DNA from: Mucilaginibacter limnophilus
GTDB lineage: Bacteria; Bacteroidota; Bacteroidia; Sphingobacteriales; Sphingobacteriaceae
Assembly (NCBI RefSeq): GCF_004005815.1
Contig: NZ_SACK01000003.1
Location: forward strand, 310,001-374,000
Direction of reading: 5' to 3'
Length of the DNA: 64,000 nt
The translations under genes and the position numbers were made by a program. Positions within the stretch are counted from its first letter, which is position 1. Each line of letters starts with the position of its first letter. Below the pieces are notes generated by a model. The model did no database searches and was not told the DNA's origin. It saw nothing but the letters and a program-made list of their open reading frames with translations. This document shows positions 33,615-41,638 of this stretch, in pieces.

Positions 33615-34847
33615 GTTGAACAGTACAAGTGTTTTCTTTACTGTATCGGCCTCATAATAATAATGACGCCTGCCGCCGCCGGTACCTGCCGACTCATAAG
33701 TACGGTCAACATCTTTAAATTGCTTACCCCTTCCCGCTTCACCATGAATGTTGAAGGTATTAAAAACGGTATAGGATATTGTCGACCATTTTTCGAACGT
33801 TACATCCTGCCAGCGTAGCGAATCAAGCGGTGAATATGGGATATCCTGACCGTTTACCTTGAACTCGGTTACTTCATACAAGCCTTTCGAGTTGGTCAAC
33901 CCGGCGCGTGCAGGTACTTTATATGAGTCGTGCACATAATTATCATGATGCAGGTAAGCGCTTAACACAAAGAAAATAGCTAAGGTAAATGTCTTAAGGC
34001 CGTACCTTATCGCTTTTTGCCATGATTTATTAAACGGATACTGGTAAAAAGTGACAACGGAGTTTTTCTGCCTGATAAGCAGGTCCCATATCGGACGCAG
34101 ATATGGCCATAATACAAACATGCCGCCCAGTGCGTAAAATGATGCCAGCACATGCACGCCGCCGTCATACACATGGTTTGATATGGCGATGTTGCCAATC
34201 ATGGCTACGGCCAACGCTGCTCCAAACGCGCGGGTCTGTCTGAAGAACAACAGCGTCATTACCAGCAGTTCAGCGAAGCCTAAAAACACTTCATAAGCAG
34301 GAATAAAGCTTAGTTGAATCCAATAAAGCTTTTGCGCTACAAAATCGCCGAAAGGTGTGTTCAGCTGCGTTTCGGCAAGCGGCGGCATTTGCGACGGGAA
34401 TATCTTTGAAAAAGTAAGCCCCTGCAAACGTGTTATCATGGCATAGGTAACTGCAACAGTAATAAAATAATACAGCACTCGGTAGTTGGTTGATTTACGA
34501 TCAAGCAGTGTCCATATCAAACCACCAACTACACCTATTACCAGCGAAATGCCCCAGTTAACATAACTGGCTAACCCCAATATGCCGCTCTCTGAGTTTA
34601 TTGTAGTAAACCGGTAGCCATAACCACCTAAGCCACCAAGATCACGTATATGAGGGTTAGACCAGTCAATATCAAACCATTGTTTAAAATATTCACGGTC
34701 AAACGGAACCGTAAGGATGAAAAAGAAAATAAAGAAGATGCGGAAAGCAATTTTTTCATACTCCGTCCATACCGGTGCCTGTGTTTTTACAGGTTGCTTT
34801 TTTGCTTGTACCGGGGCCTCGGCTACCAAAACGTCTGCAGTTGCCAT
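33558..34847 (-). CDS. DoxX-like multi-pass membrane protein (paralogue 2 of 3), frame broken at an A10 run
   Basis: In the frame as read, this is 429 residues starting MATADVLVAEAP. It contains about 8 membrane helices (30-320) with YFITVAVTYAMITRLQGLTFSKIFPSQMP and EVFLGFAELLVMTLLFFRQTRAFG, then the soluble C-terminal domain (LYEVTEFKVNGQDIPYSPLDSLRWQDVTFEKW). The last 15 residues after KKK (STLMSACTCITKGQR) do not match the paralogues, whereas the -1 frame does and runs to 33436. Either the sequence has lost one A, the gene varies by homopolymer length, or ribosome/polymerase slippage makes two products. The gene starts 3 bp after paralogue 3 ends. Confidence 0.75.
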   Translation of the reverse strand: MATADVLVAEAPVQAKKQPVKTQAPVWTEYEKIAFRIFFIFFFILTVPFDREYFKQWFDIDWSNPHIRDLGGLGGYGYRFTTINSESGILGLASYVNWGISLVIGVVGGLIWTLLDRKSTNYRVLYYFITVAVTYAMITRLQGLTFSKIFPSQMPPLAETQLNTPFGDFVAQKLYWIQLSFIPAYEVFLGFAELLVMTLLFFRQTRAFGAALAVAMIGNIAISNHVYDGGVHVLASFYALGGMFVLWPYLRPIWDLLIRQKNSVVTFYQYPFNKSWQKAIRYGLKTFTLAIFFVLSAYLHHDNYVHDSYKVPARAGLTNSKGLYEVTEFKVNGQDIPYSPLDSLRWQDVTFEKWSTISYTVFNTFNIHGEAGRGKQFKDVDRTYESAGTGGGRRHYYYEADTVKKTLVLFNKKKSTLMSACTCITKGQR

Positions 34848-34850
34848 ACT

Positions 34851-36185
34851 TTATAGTTTTATTGGTTTACGACGGCCTTCAAACAACAGGTATTTACGAT
34901 TAATACGATTAAGCTCGGCATATACCGAATCCTTTTTCTCGTTTACACCTTTTAAAATGATGGTAGAATCATTAGGCTGAGAATAGGTTAGCTTAAAGCC
35001 CTCCTCTTTATAATTTTTGTTCTTATTTTTTAGCACGATGGTTCTCGAAAGGCTATCAGGTGTATAAGCATAGTACTTGCGGCCCCCAACCCCTGCGGAC
35101 TCAAAGTTGCGGTCGATATCATTTTCGTAATATCCTTCGCCGGTATCGTTATCCGGCTTAATAGGCTTTGCTATTTTTATGCTAATGGTAGCCCATTTCT
35201 CAAACACTACGTTTTGCCAGCGGTTACTATCGGTAGTTGAGTATGGGATAGTTTGCCCATTAAACCTGAACTCTTTTACGTTGTAATAACCATAGCTGCC
35301 TTTTATACCGGGGGTTTGGGGCAATTTGTAAGGCCCGTTAACATAGTTGGCGTAAGTAGTAAAGCCAAGCAGCACTACAAATGCTACAAAGATTACACGC
35401 AGACCGATGCGTAGCTTTTTCAGGTTACGATCAGCAAAAACAGGTTCAAACTTATTGGCAATAGTATATTGTTGCTGAATTAGCAGATTGAACAAACGAG
35501 GTACGTCATATACAAAAAGGAACAAGGCAATCACAACCAGATAAGCACTGTACACTTGTTCGCCGGCATCGTAGGCAAAGTTGGCTGCCAGTACGTTACC
35601 GGTAAAGCCAAGGATAATACCTGTGCCGAAGGTGGTAGTACGTCTGAAGAACAGCAGCACACTGGCCAATATTTCAACCAACCCTAAAAACGCCTCGTAA
35701 CCTTGCGTTATACCGATGGTATGAAAATATATCTTCCAGGCAAAGAAATCGCCGTAGTTGGTGTGCAGGTTGCTTAATGACGGATAAGGCATTTGCAGCG
35801 GAAACAACTTGATCAACCCGTAAGCGATAATGCCGATAGCCAGGCGGTAACGCAGTATCACTCGCAGCCAATAATGCAGGTTATCATAATCAGGTTCGCG
35901 TTTTTGCGCGAACTGCCAAATGATAGCACCTACGGCAGCAATAGCCGCAGCTATCAGCCAGTTGCCAAAACCGGATATACCGAAGAATTGCGGGGCATAT
36001 TTAGAAAGGCTGAACAGATCGTAAAAGTTCAAATGCAGCCAGTTTATGCTGAACAAATGGCGGTAAAACTTCCAGTCGAGCGGTACTGCCTGGATGATGA
36101 AATAGATGAAAAAGAAACGTAATGCTGCTTTTTCATATCCTTTCCATTCGGAATGGCGTCCATTAGATATATTAAAAAAACTCAT
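34851..36185 (-). CDS. DoxX-like multi-pass membrane protein (paralogue 3 of 3)
   Basis: This 444-residue protein lacks the 40-50-residue N-terminal extension of paralogue 1. About 8 helices cover residues 18-285, including the DoxX-like core LRYRLAIGIIAYGLIKLFPLQMP (about 121-143), GYEAFLGLVEILASVLLFFRRTTTFG and FTGNVLAANFAYDAGEQV. The C-terminal domain (about 290-444) has YYNVKEFRFNGQTIPYSTTDSNRWQNVVFEKW and ends FEGRRKPIKL. It follows the SusD gene by 33 bp and precedes paralogue 2 by 3 bp. It is the first of three tandem copies in the SusCD-led operon. Function unknown; membrane-bound electron transfer or processing of a SusCD-imported compound is speculation. Confidence 0.72.
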   Translation of the reverse strand: MSFFNISNGRHSEWKGYEKAALRFFFIYFIIQAVPLDWKFYRHLFSINWLHLNFYDLFSLSKYAPQFFGISGFGNWLIAAAIAAVGAIIWQFAQKREPDYDNLHYWLRVILRYRLAIGIIAYGLIKLFPLQMPYPSLSNLHTNYGDFFAWKIYFHTIGITQGYEAFLGLVEILASVLLFFRRTTTFGTGIILGFTGNVLAANFAYDAGEQVYSAYLVVIALFLFVYDVPRLFNLLIQQQYTIANKFEPVFADRNLKKLRIGLRVIFVAFVVLLGFTTYANYVNGPYKLPQTPGIKGSYGYYNVKEFRFNGQTIPYSTTDSNRWQNVVFEKWATISIKIAKPIKPDNDTGEGYYENDIDRNFESAGVGGRKYYAYTPDSLSRTIVLKNKNKNYKEEGFKLTYSQPNDSTIILKGVNEKKDSVYAELNRINRKYLLFEGRRKPIKL

Positions 36186-36218
36186 ATCAATATGGTTTTA
36201 TGGTTTGCTATCAGTTGT

Positions 36219-37592
36219 TTAGTAACCGGGGTTTTGCTCTAAATTTTTATCCAGTTGTATTTGTGTCACCGGTATCGGGAAAACATTCTCATTCGCGTCA
36301 ACCTTAATGTTCGGGTCGATAGCCTCAAGCACTGTTTTAGCACGGCCAGTGCGGGCAAGGTCAAACCAGCGGTGTGCTTCCCAGGCAAACTCGACACGGC
36401 GTTCGTTTTCTATTGCCAGCAATAAATCGTCGGCTGTAGTAAGTGGTAACGCTGCAACTTCGGCGCGCTCACGCACTTTGTTCAGGTCGGCAAGGCCGCC
36501 GTCTGTACCTTCTACCTTGCCTAAATGCGCTCTTGCTTCGGCACGTATCAGGTATTGCTCGGCAATACGCAGCACATAAGCTGGATCTGTTGAGTTTTTA
36601 CGGTAGTACAGGTTACCAAACCATAAGGTAGTTCCGGCCTGTGTTACTTTGCCAATCAATGCGCTGCGGCCGCCTGAAACAGCAGGATCGTTTAGCAATT
36701 GCACAAACTTGTCGGTAGGCGCGTAGCGGTAAGTACCACCGTTGGTTGAATGCTGCATTTGCTGCCTTATAGTACTTGGGTTAGCCGCGCTATATTCCAG
36801 TTCGAATATTGATTCTCGCGTACCTACCACATCGTTGGCAAACCAGCTGCTGAAAGGCTTTAACAATTCATAATCGGTTGATTCGATAAGCTTGGTTGCG
36901 TACTCTTCAGCTTTTGCCCAATCTTTACGGTAGAGGTAAAGCCTGGCCTTAAGTGCCCAAACGGTACGCTTTGTAGTGCGGATACGGTTTAAAGTATTAG
37001 GCAAAAGCGCTTCAGCGTCATTAAGATCCTGTTCTACCTGGGCATAAGTTTGCTCAGTGGTGCTGCGCTTTACGTTTGGCAGTGCATCTATGGATGTCGT
37101 AGGCGCCAGCACGATCTGCGCCCCGCCCCATGCACGGGCGATATCAAAATATGCCAACGCACGAATAAATTTAGCTTCGCCGACAATCTGATCATTCTGC
37201 GCCTGGGTAAATGCCGGGCCAACTAATGAGGGCACTTTTGTGATTACATTGTTTGCACGGTTGATGGTATAATAAATGGCCGTCCAGGCAGTGTTGAAGT
37301 TAACATCATCAGCACGGAAGTTTACAGTAACCAGGTTAGCCGCACCGCCGGTAGTAAGGTTCTTTACGTCACCACTTGGAAAATATCCCAGCGTAACATA
37401 GGTTTCGCCGTAATAACCTGTTGAACCTAACTGGCGGTACACGCCACGCAAAGCTGATTGCGCCGAGGTAAGGTCGAAAATTGTATTGTCGTCCTTTACA
37501 TAGTTTACCGGCTGTGTATCTAAAAATTTATTGCACGACGACAGCGGCAAGGCAGCTATCAACGACAGTGTTATATATTTATATATCTTCAT
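36219..37592 (-). CDS. SusD/RagB-type surface lipoprotein (operon 2)
   Basis: The 457-residue protein has a lipoprotein leader (SLIAALPLSSC, Cys20) and the SusD fold signature: TAIYYTINRANNVITKVP, EAKFIRALAYFDIARAWGGAQIV (about 138-160), KRTVWALKARLYLYRKDW, RIAEQYLIRAEARAHLG and the C-terminal AIENERRVEFAWEAHRWFDLARTGRA with NENVFPIPVTQI. It pairs with the SusC homologue encoded 19 bp upstream to capture a ligand at the cell surface. No glycoside hydrolase or polysaccharide lyase gene lies in this operon, so the ligand may not be a polysaccharide. Confidence 0.93.
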   Translation of the reverse strand: MKIYKYITLSLIAALPLSSCNKFLDTQPVNYVKDDNTIFDLTSAQSALRGVYRQLGSTGYYGETYVTLGYFPSGDVKNLTTGGAANLVTVNFRADDVNFNTAWTAIYYTINRANNVITKVPSLVGPAFTQAQNDQIVGEAKFIRALAYFDIARAWGGAQIVLAPTTSIDALPNVKRSTTEQTYAQVEQDLNDAEALLPNTLNRIRTTKRTVWALKARLYLYRKDWAKAEEYATKLIESTDYELLKPFSSWFANDVVGTRESIFELEYSAANPSTIRQQMQHSTNGGTYRYAPTDKFVQLLNDPAVSGGRSALIGKVTQAGTTLWFGNLYYRKNSTDPAYVLRIAEQYLIRAEARAHLGKVEGTDGGLADLNKVRERAEVAALPLTTADDLLLAIENERRVEFAWEAHRWFDLARTGRAKTVLEAIDPNIKVDANENVFPIPVTQIQLDKNLEQNPGY

Positions 37593-37611
37593 TTCTGTAT
37601 CTCCTTATTGA

Positions 37612-40600
37612 TTATAGCGTTAAATTCAAACCGAACTGGAACGCGCGCGGCTGCGGCGGAACACCGTAATCATATCCTTGTATGTTGTCCTGCCCGATGT
37701 TTGACTCCGGATCGGCGCCTGTATATTTTGTGAACAGCAACAGGTTGTTACCACTGGCGTAGATGCGCAGTTTTTGTATTTTAGCTTTCGATGTAAGGCT
37801 AACGGGGAAGGTATAGCCCAGGTTTAATGATCTCAATCTTACAAAAGATCCATCTTCCAAAAAGCGGCTGTTCTCCTGCCTTGAGTAATTAGCGTCGGTT
37901 AGGCGCGGCACATCCGTAATTTGTCCGGGCGTTGTCCAGCGGTCAAGCTGCGAAGCAAGCAATACACGGTTGGCATCGAGCGTACCACCTGTTTCACCCA
38001 GCATACGGTTGTGGTTCCATACTTTATTACCGAATGAGAAGGTAAAGAAAATATTCAGGTCGAAATTTTTATAGCTAAAGCTGTTGGTAAACCCGCCGAA
38101 AAATTTCGGCCAAATGCTGCCGCCTATCTGGCGGTCATCGGCAGTTATCTTGCCGTCCTTGTTAACATCTTCAAACACGGCATCACCTGTTTGCGGATCA
38201 ACATACAATTGGTTGTACAACCAATATGAGTAAAGCGGTTTTCCCTGTTGTATCCGGATCAAATCGCGGCCGGCAAACGGAATATCGGCGTTTATCTTAT
38301 CAACATTGTTCTTGTTTTGCGAGATGTTGAAATCAGTGCGCCAGCTAAAGCCTTCGGTTTTTATATTGGTTGAGTTGATAGCCAACTCAAAACCTTTGTT
38401 GCTGATTTGTGCAAAGTTGTTAAAGTATGTTGGATAACCTGTTATTGCGGCGAGTGGCACTTTCAGCAACAAATCGCTGGTGATTTTACTGTAATAGTTG
38501 AACTCAATGGCAAGCCTGTCATTAAACAAACCCAGATCAATCCCTGTACTAAACTGCGTAGTACGCTCCCATGTAAGGTTTGGATTTGCCAGCTGATAAG
38601 GCCCTGTACCCGGATTTTCGGCACCGCCAAGGTTATCGGCATAGCCGTAACCACCGCTCCATAAGCCCAATGACGCAAAGTCATCAATACCCTCCTGGTT
38701 GCCCACGCTACCATAGCTTGCACGTAGTTTCAGGTTGCTTATCTGTTCAACATTTTTTAGGAAGTTCTCTTCACTTGCACGCCATGATACGCCCACACCC
38801 GGGAAGTAACCCCATTTTTTTGCAAACTTTGACGAACCATCGGCACGTGCGGTTAACTCTACGTAATACTTTTTATCGTAATCGTATCCTAAACGACCAA
38901 AAAACGAGGCAAGTCTGCTAATAGAACGGCCTTGCGTGGCCGTTTGCGTAGCGGCATCTTTTATCTGCGTATAAGCGTCGCTTGGGAAGTTTATACCGGT
39001 AGCGCTTACATTTTTTACTGTAGTGCTTTGTATAGTATTACCTACCAGCACATTAAAACTGTGCTTATCAATTTTAGTGTTGTAAGTTAAAGTTTGCTCA
39101 TTTATCAGGGACGCTAAAGCGGTTATACTTTGCGAACCCTTGCCATTAGCGTTACCTAAAATGGTATTTTTTTGCCAGTATTCGTTCTCATCATAGTTGT
39201 TATAATCAACAGACACGCTCGAGCGGAACTTCAGGTTCTTCAATATATCCACATCAATATAAGTACTGCCGATATAATGCAAACTGGTTGACCACAGGTT
39301 AACCCTGCTGGTTAGCGTGGCAATGTTGTCAAAATTCACCCAGCGCAATGGTTGACCGGCATCATCAAAAATTGGCAGATAGGTAGGAATATTTAACGAG
39401 GCCTGCAGCAGCGTACCATTACCACCGTTTGCGGGACGCGCCTGGTCGCGGTAACTGCGGCTAAGCGAGTTTGTGGTACCTATTGATACCTTGCTATTTA
39501 TTTTATGATCGAGGTTTATCTTTAAGCTTTGACGCTCAAAACCCATTGGTTTCCAAATTGACTCCTGCTTGGTGTAACCACCACCCAGGTAAAACCTTGT
39601 TTGCTCAGAACCACCGCTTATAGCAATGTTATAATCTCTTAGTGCGGCGGTCCGGTTAAGGTAGCTCATACGGTCGTACGTAGGCTGCTCTTCAGGCAAA
39701 CCACGACCGGCAACGCCGTTAATTATCACGTCTTTCGGCCTGAATGGTTCCGGCTTGCCCATATTGCGGCTATACTCGTTCACCAGCAAAGCATGCTCGG
39801 GTCCGGTAGTGGTTTTCCAAACCCTGTCGGCAGGCGCATTGGCAAAACCTTCTGAAGCGTTAAATTCTATTTTGGTTTTTTGTCCGTAGTTACCTTTTTT
39901 GGTAGTAACAATGATAACCCCGTTGGCACCCCTTGAACCATAGATGGCAATCGCCGATGCATCCTTTAATACCTCGATACTCTGAATATCGTTGGGGTTA
40001 AGGTCGGCCAGTGGCGAAGTAGCCCTGTCTTGTGCAATACCTTGTAACGACTTGCTGTTAACAAACACACCATCAATAATATACAGCGGACCATTATTCG
40101 CGTTTATGGAGGTAGCGCCACGTACACGGATGTAAAGATCAGAACCTGGTACGCCTATGTTTGAATTGATTTGTACACCGGCAGCCTTGCCCTGCAGCTG
40201 CGCGTCAAAACTTCCTTCAGGGATATTTTTTGTTGATGCCGGATCGATCTTGGTAACGGCACTTACCACATCCCGGCGCTGCTGTGTGCCATACCCTACT
40301 ACCACCACATCATTAAGCTGGCTTGCTGATGCTTCAAGTCCAATCTCAATGGTTTCGCCATTGGCGATAATTTCCTGCGATTTATAACCGATGTAAGATA
40401 CGATCAGCGTATAAGGGAATTTTTGCCCGGTTACAAAATTGAAATGACCGTTAGCATCAGTAGCAACCGTATGGGTTGTACCTTTAATTGCAACGGTAGC
40501 GCCCGGAAGTGGTTCTTTAGTTTTTCCATCAACCACACGTCCCGATAGCTTTGAGTTGATAAGCGGTGTTGTTTGAGCCGATGCCAGTGCCGGTAATAAA

Positions 40601-40737
40601 AGTGCCGCTATGGCCGTTATTAGTAAGATTTTCAGTTCAGTTGCCCAACTGTTACCATCTTGCTTTGCTGCAAGCAGTAACGCAGGCGGGCTTTGCAAAG
40701 CCTTGGTGTACAGCTTTGCATTGTGCTTTTTTTGCAT
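37612..40737 (-). CDS. SusC/RagA-type TonB-linked outer-membrane transporter (operon 2)
   Basis: This 1041-residue SusC homologue heads the leftward operon 40737-29120. The N-terminus is unusual: about 35 polar residues precede the hydrophobic signal core LKILLITAIAALLLPALASAQ. After it come a carboxypeptidase-like beta-sandwich (about 62-135; GRVVDGKTKEPLPGATVAIKGT), the TonB-box-like NDVVVVGYGTQ (about 143-153), the plug (PEGSFDAQLQGKAAGVQINSN, IYGSRGANGVIIVTTK) and a barrel that ends PPQPRAFQFGLNLTL. No sigma/anti-sigma or hybrid regulator adjoins it. Start choice: no other Met lies before the signal core, so the long n-region is retained. Confidence 0.93.
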   Translation of the reverse strand: MQKKHNAKLYTKALQSPPALLLAAKQDGNSWATELKILLITAIAALLLPALASAQTTPLINSKLSGRVVDGKTKEPLPGATVAIKGTTHTVATDANGHFNFVTGQKFPYTLIVSYIGYKSQEIIANGETIEIGLEASASQLNDVVVVGYGTQQRRDVVSAVTKIDPASTKNIPEGSFDAQLQGKAAGVQINSNIGVPGSDLYIRVRGATSINANNGPLYIIDGVFVNSKSLQGIAQDRATSPLADLNPNDIQSIEVLKDASAIAIYGSRGANGVIIVTTKKGNYGQKTKIEFNASEGFANAPADRVWKTTTGPEHALLVNEYSRNMGKPEPFRPKDVIINGVAGRGLPEEQPTYDRMSYLNRTAALRDYNIAISGGSEQTRFYLGGGYTKQESIWKPMGFERQSLKINLDHKINSKVSIGTTNSLSRSYRDQARPANGGNGTLLQASLNIPTYLPIFDDAGQPLRWVNFDNIATLTSRVNLWSTSLHYIGSTYIDVDILKNLKFRSSVSVDYNNYDENEYWQKNTILGNANGKGSQSITALASLINEQTLTYNTKIDKHSFNVLVGNTIQSTTVKNVSATGINFPSDAYTQIKDAATQTATQGRSISRLASFFGRLGYDYDKKYYVELTARADGSSKFAKKWGYFPGVGVSWRASEENFLKNVEQISNLKLRASYGSVGNQEGIDDFASLGLWSGGYGYADNLGGAENPGTGPYQLANPNLTWERTTQFSTGIDLGLFNDRLAIEFNYYSKITSDLLLKVPLAAITGYPTYFNNFAQISNKGFELAINSTNIKTEGFSWRTDFNISQNKNNVDKINADIPFAGRDLIRIQQGKPLYSYWLYNQLYVDPQTGDAVFEDVNKDGKITADDRQIGGSIWPKFFGGFTNSFSYKNFDLNIFFTFSFGNKVWNHNRMLGETGGTLDANRVLLASQLDRWTTPGQITDVPRLTDANYSRQENSRFLEDGSFVRLRSLNLGYTFPVSLTSKAKIQKLRIYASGNNLLLFTKYTGADPESNIGQDNIQGYDYGVPPQPRAFQFGLNLTL

Positions 40738-41244
40738 ACTTTTACAATGTTTAATTATATGTTATGATTCAGGTGCAACGCCAATTGACTGCCTGTTTTC
40801 ATTCGATTTTAATTATTCCTGGGGGGATGCCTTGCGCATCTCCTTTGTTGTTTTTACAACTCTGTTTTATAAAGATTTTATTCCGTCACCTCCTTTTTTT
40901 TGAGCGAGCTTTGCAGCATTTCCATGCAGAACTGCCACCAATAATATTTTTAGAAATTATTTTTAAGAATCAATACTGCCTGGACGTTGGGCAGTTTAAG
41001 TACTGTGGCTGGGGAATTAGCAACAGCAACACATACAGCAGCTGTAAATACTGATGCCAATATTTAACATTTCAAAGCGACCGTTATGTGACGAATTTTT
41101 CATTTTAAATTGTGTACTTGTGGTAAAGCGTCACAAACATACAAATAAAATCTACTAAACCTATAGACTTTATATTTTTTTATAAAAATTTTTATTTCCT
41201 CACCTATTTATTACGTTGACTTTTCTTTTTTCAGCATAAACCGT
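40738..41244. promoter_or_regulatory. Long upstream region of operon 2
   Basis: About 510 bp separate the SusC gene and the divergent MerR gene, with no convincing gene on either strand. For the leftward operon, TATGTTTG (plus-strand CAAACATA at 41134-41141) matches the -7 element TAnnTTTG exactly and would imply a leader of about 390 nt. A hairpin ACTGCC/GGCAGT lies inside that leader at 40975-40995. No -33 element is clear. The region may hold RNA-level control. Confidence 0.35.
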
Positions 41245-41252
41245 TACTTTTG
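41245..41252 (+). promoter_or_regulatory. -7 promoter element of the MerR gene
   Basis: TACTTTTG fits TAnnTTTG exactly and ends only 3 bp before the ATG at 41256. TTGAC at 41216-41220 could be a distant -33 element, although the 26-bp spacing is long. Transcription from this element would start at or just after the ATG, so either the mRNA is leaderless or the ATG at 41286 is the true start. Confidence 0.55.
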
Positions 41253-41255
41253 AAT

Positions 41256-41591
41256 ATGCCTTATAAAGAACGTGAAATCAGTAAGATGTACTATACCATG
41301 GGTGAAGTATCAGCCATGTTTGGCGTAAACCAGTCAATGCTTAGATTTTACGAGAAAGAGTTTGATATACTGCAACCTAAGAAGAATAAAAAAGGCAACA
41401 GGTACTTTACACCCGAGGATATTGAGAACCTGAAAATCATTTTTCACCTGATAAAAGATAAAGGTTATACCCTGAATGGCGCCAAAGAACATATGAAAAA
41501 TAATATGGGCAGTACAAGGGAAAACCAGCGTGTGATTGACGCGCTTGAACACCTAAAAAGTTTTTTACTCGAGGTACGCGATCAGTTGTAA
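41256..41591 (+). CDS. MerR-family transcriptional regulator
   Basis: This small regulator is 111 residues and has one MerR DNA-binding domain: YYTMGEVSAMFGVNQSMLRFYEKEF (about 12-36), then the wing LQPKKNKKGNRYFTPEDIENL. It ends in a short helix (QRVIDALEHLKSFLLEVRDQL) instead of an effector domain. The ATG at 41256 begins MPYKEREI, which resembles the N-terminus I know for this Bacteroidota group. The ATG at 41286 is an alternative that would leave a normal leader. It lies 47 bp before comEC on the same strand. Its targets are unknown; control of operon 2 across the divergent gap is possible but unsupported. Confidence 0.9.
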   Translation: MPYKEREISKMYYTMGEVSAMFGVNQSMLRFYEKEFDILQPKKNKKGNRYFTPEDIENLKIIFHLIKDKGYTLNGAKEHMKNNMGSTRENQRVIDALEHLKSFLLEVRDQL

Positions 41592-41638
41592 GTTTCCCTT
41601 AAATATTATCTTTACCGGAAACCTGCCGAATACCTTAC

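Noticed and set aside
40764..41054. Open frames in the SusC 2 upstream region
   Set aside because: They lack recognisable protein character, start context and homology signals; the region looks like a leader/promoter.
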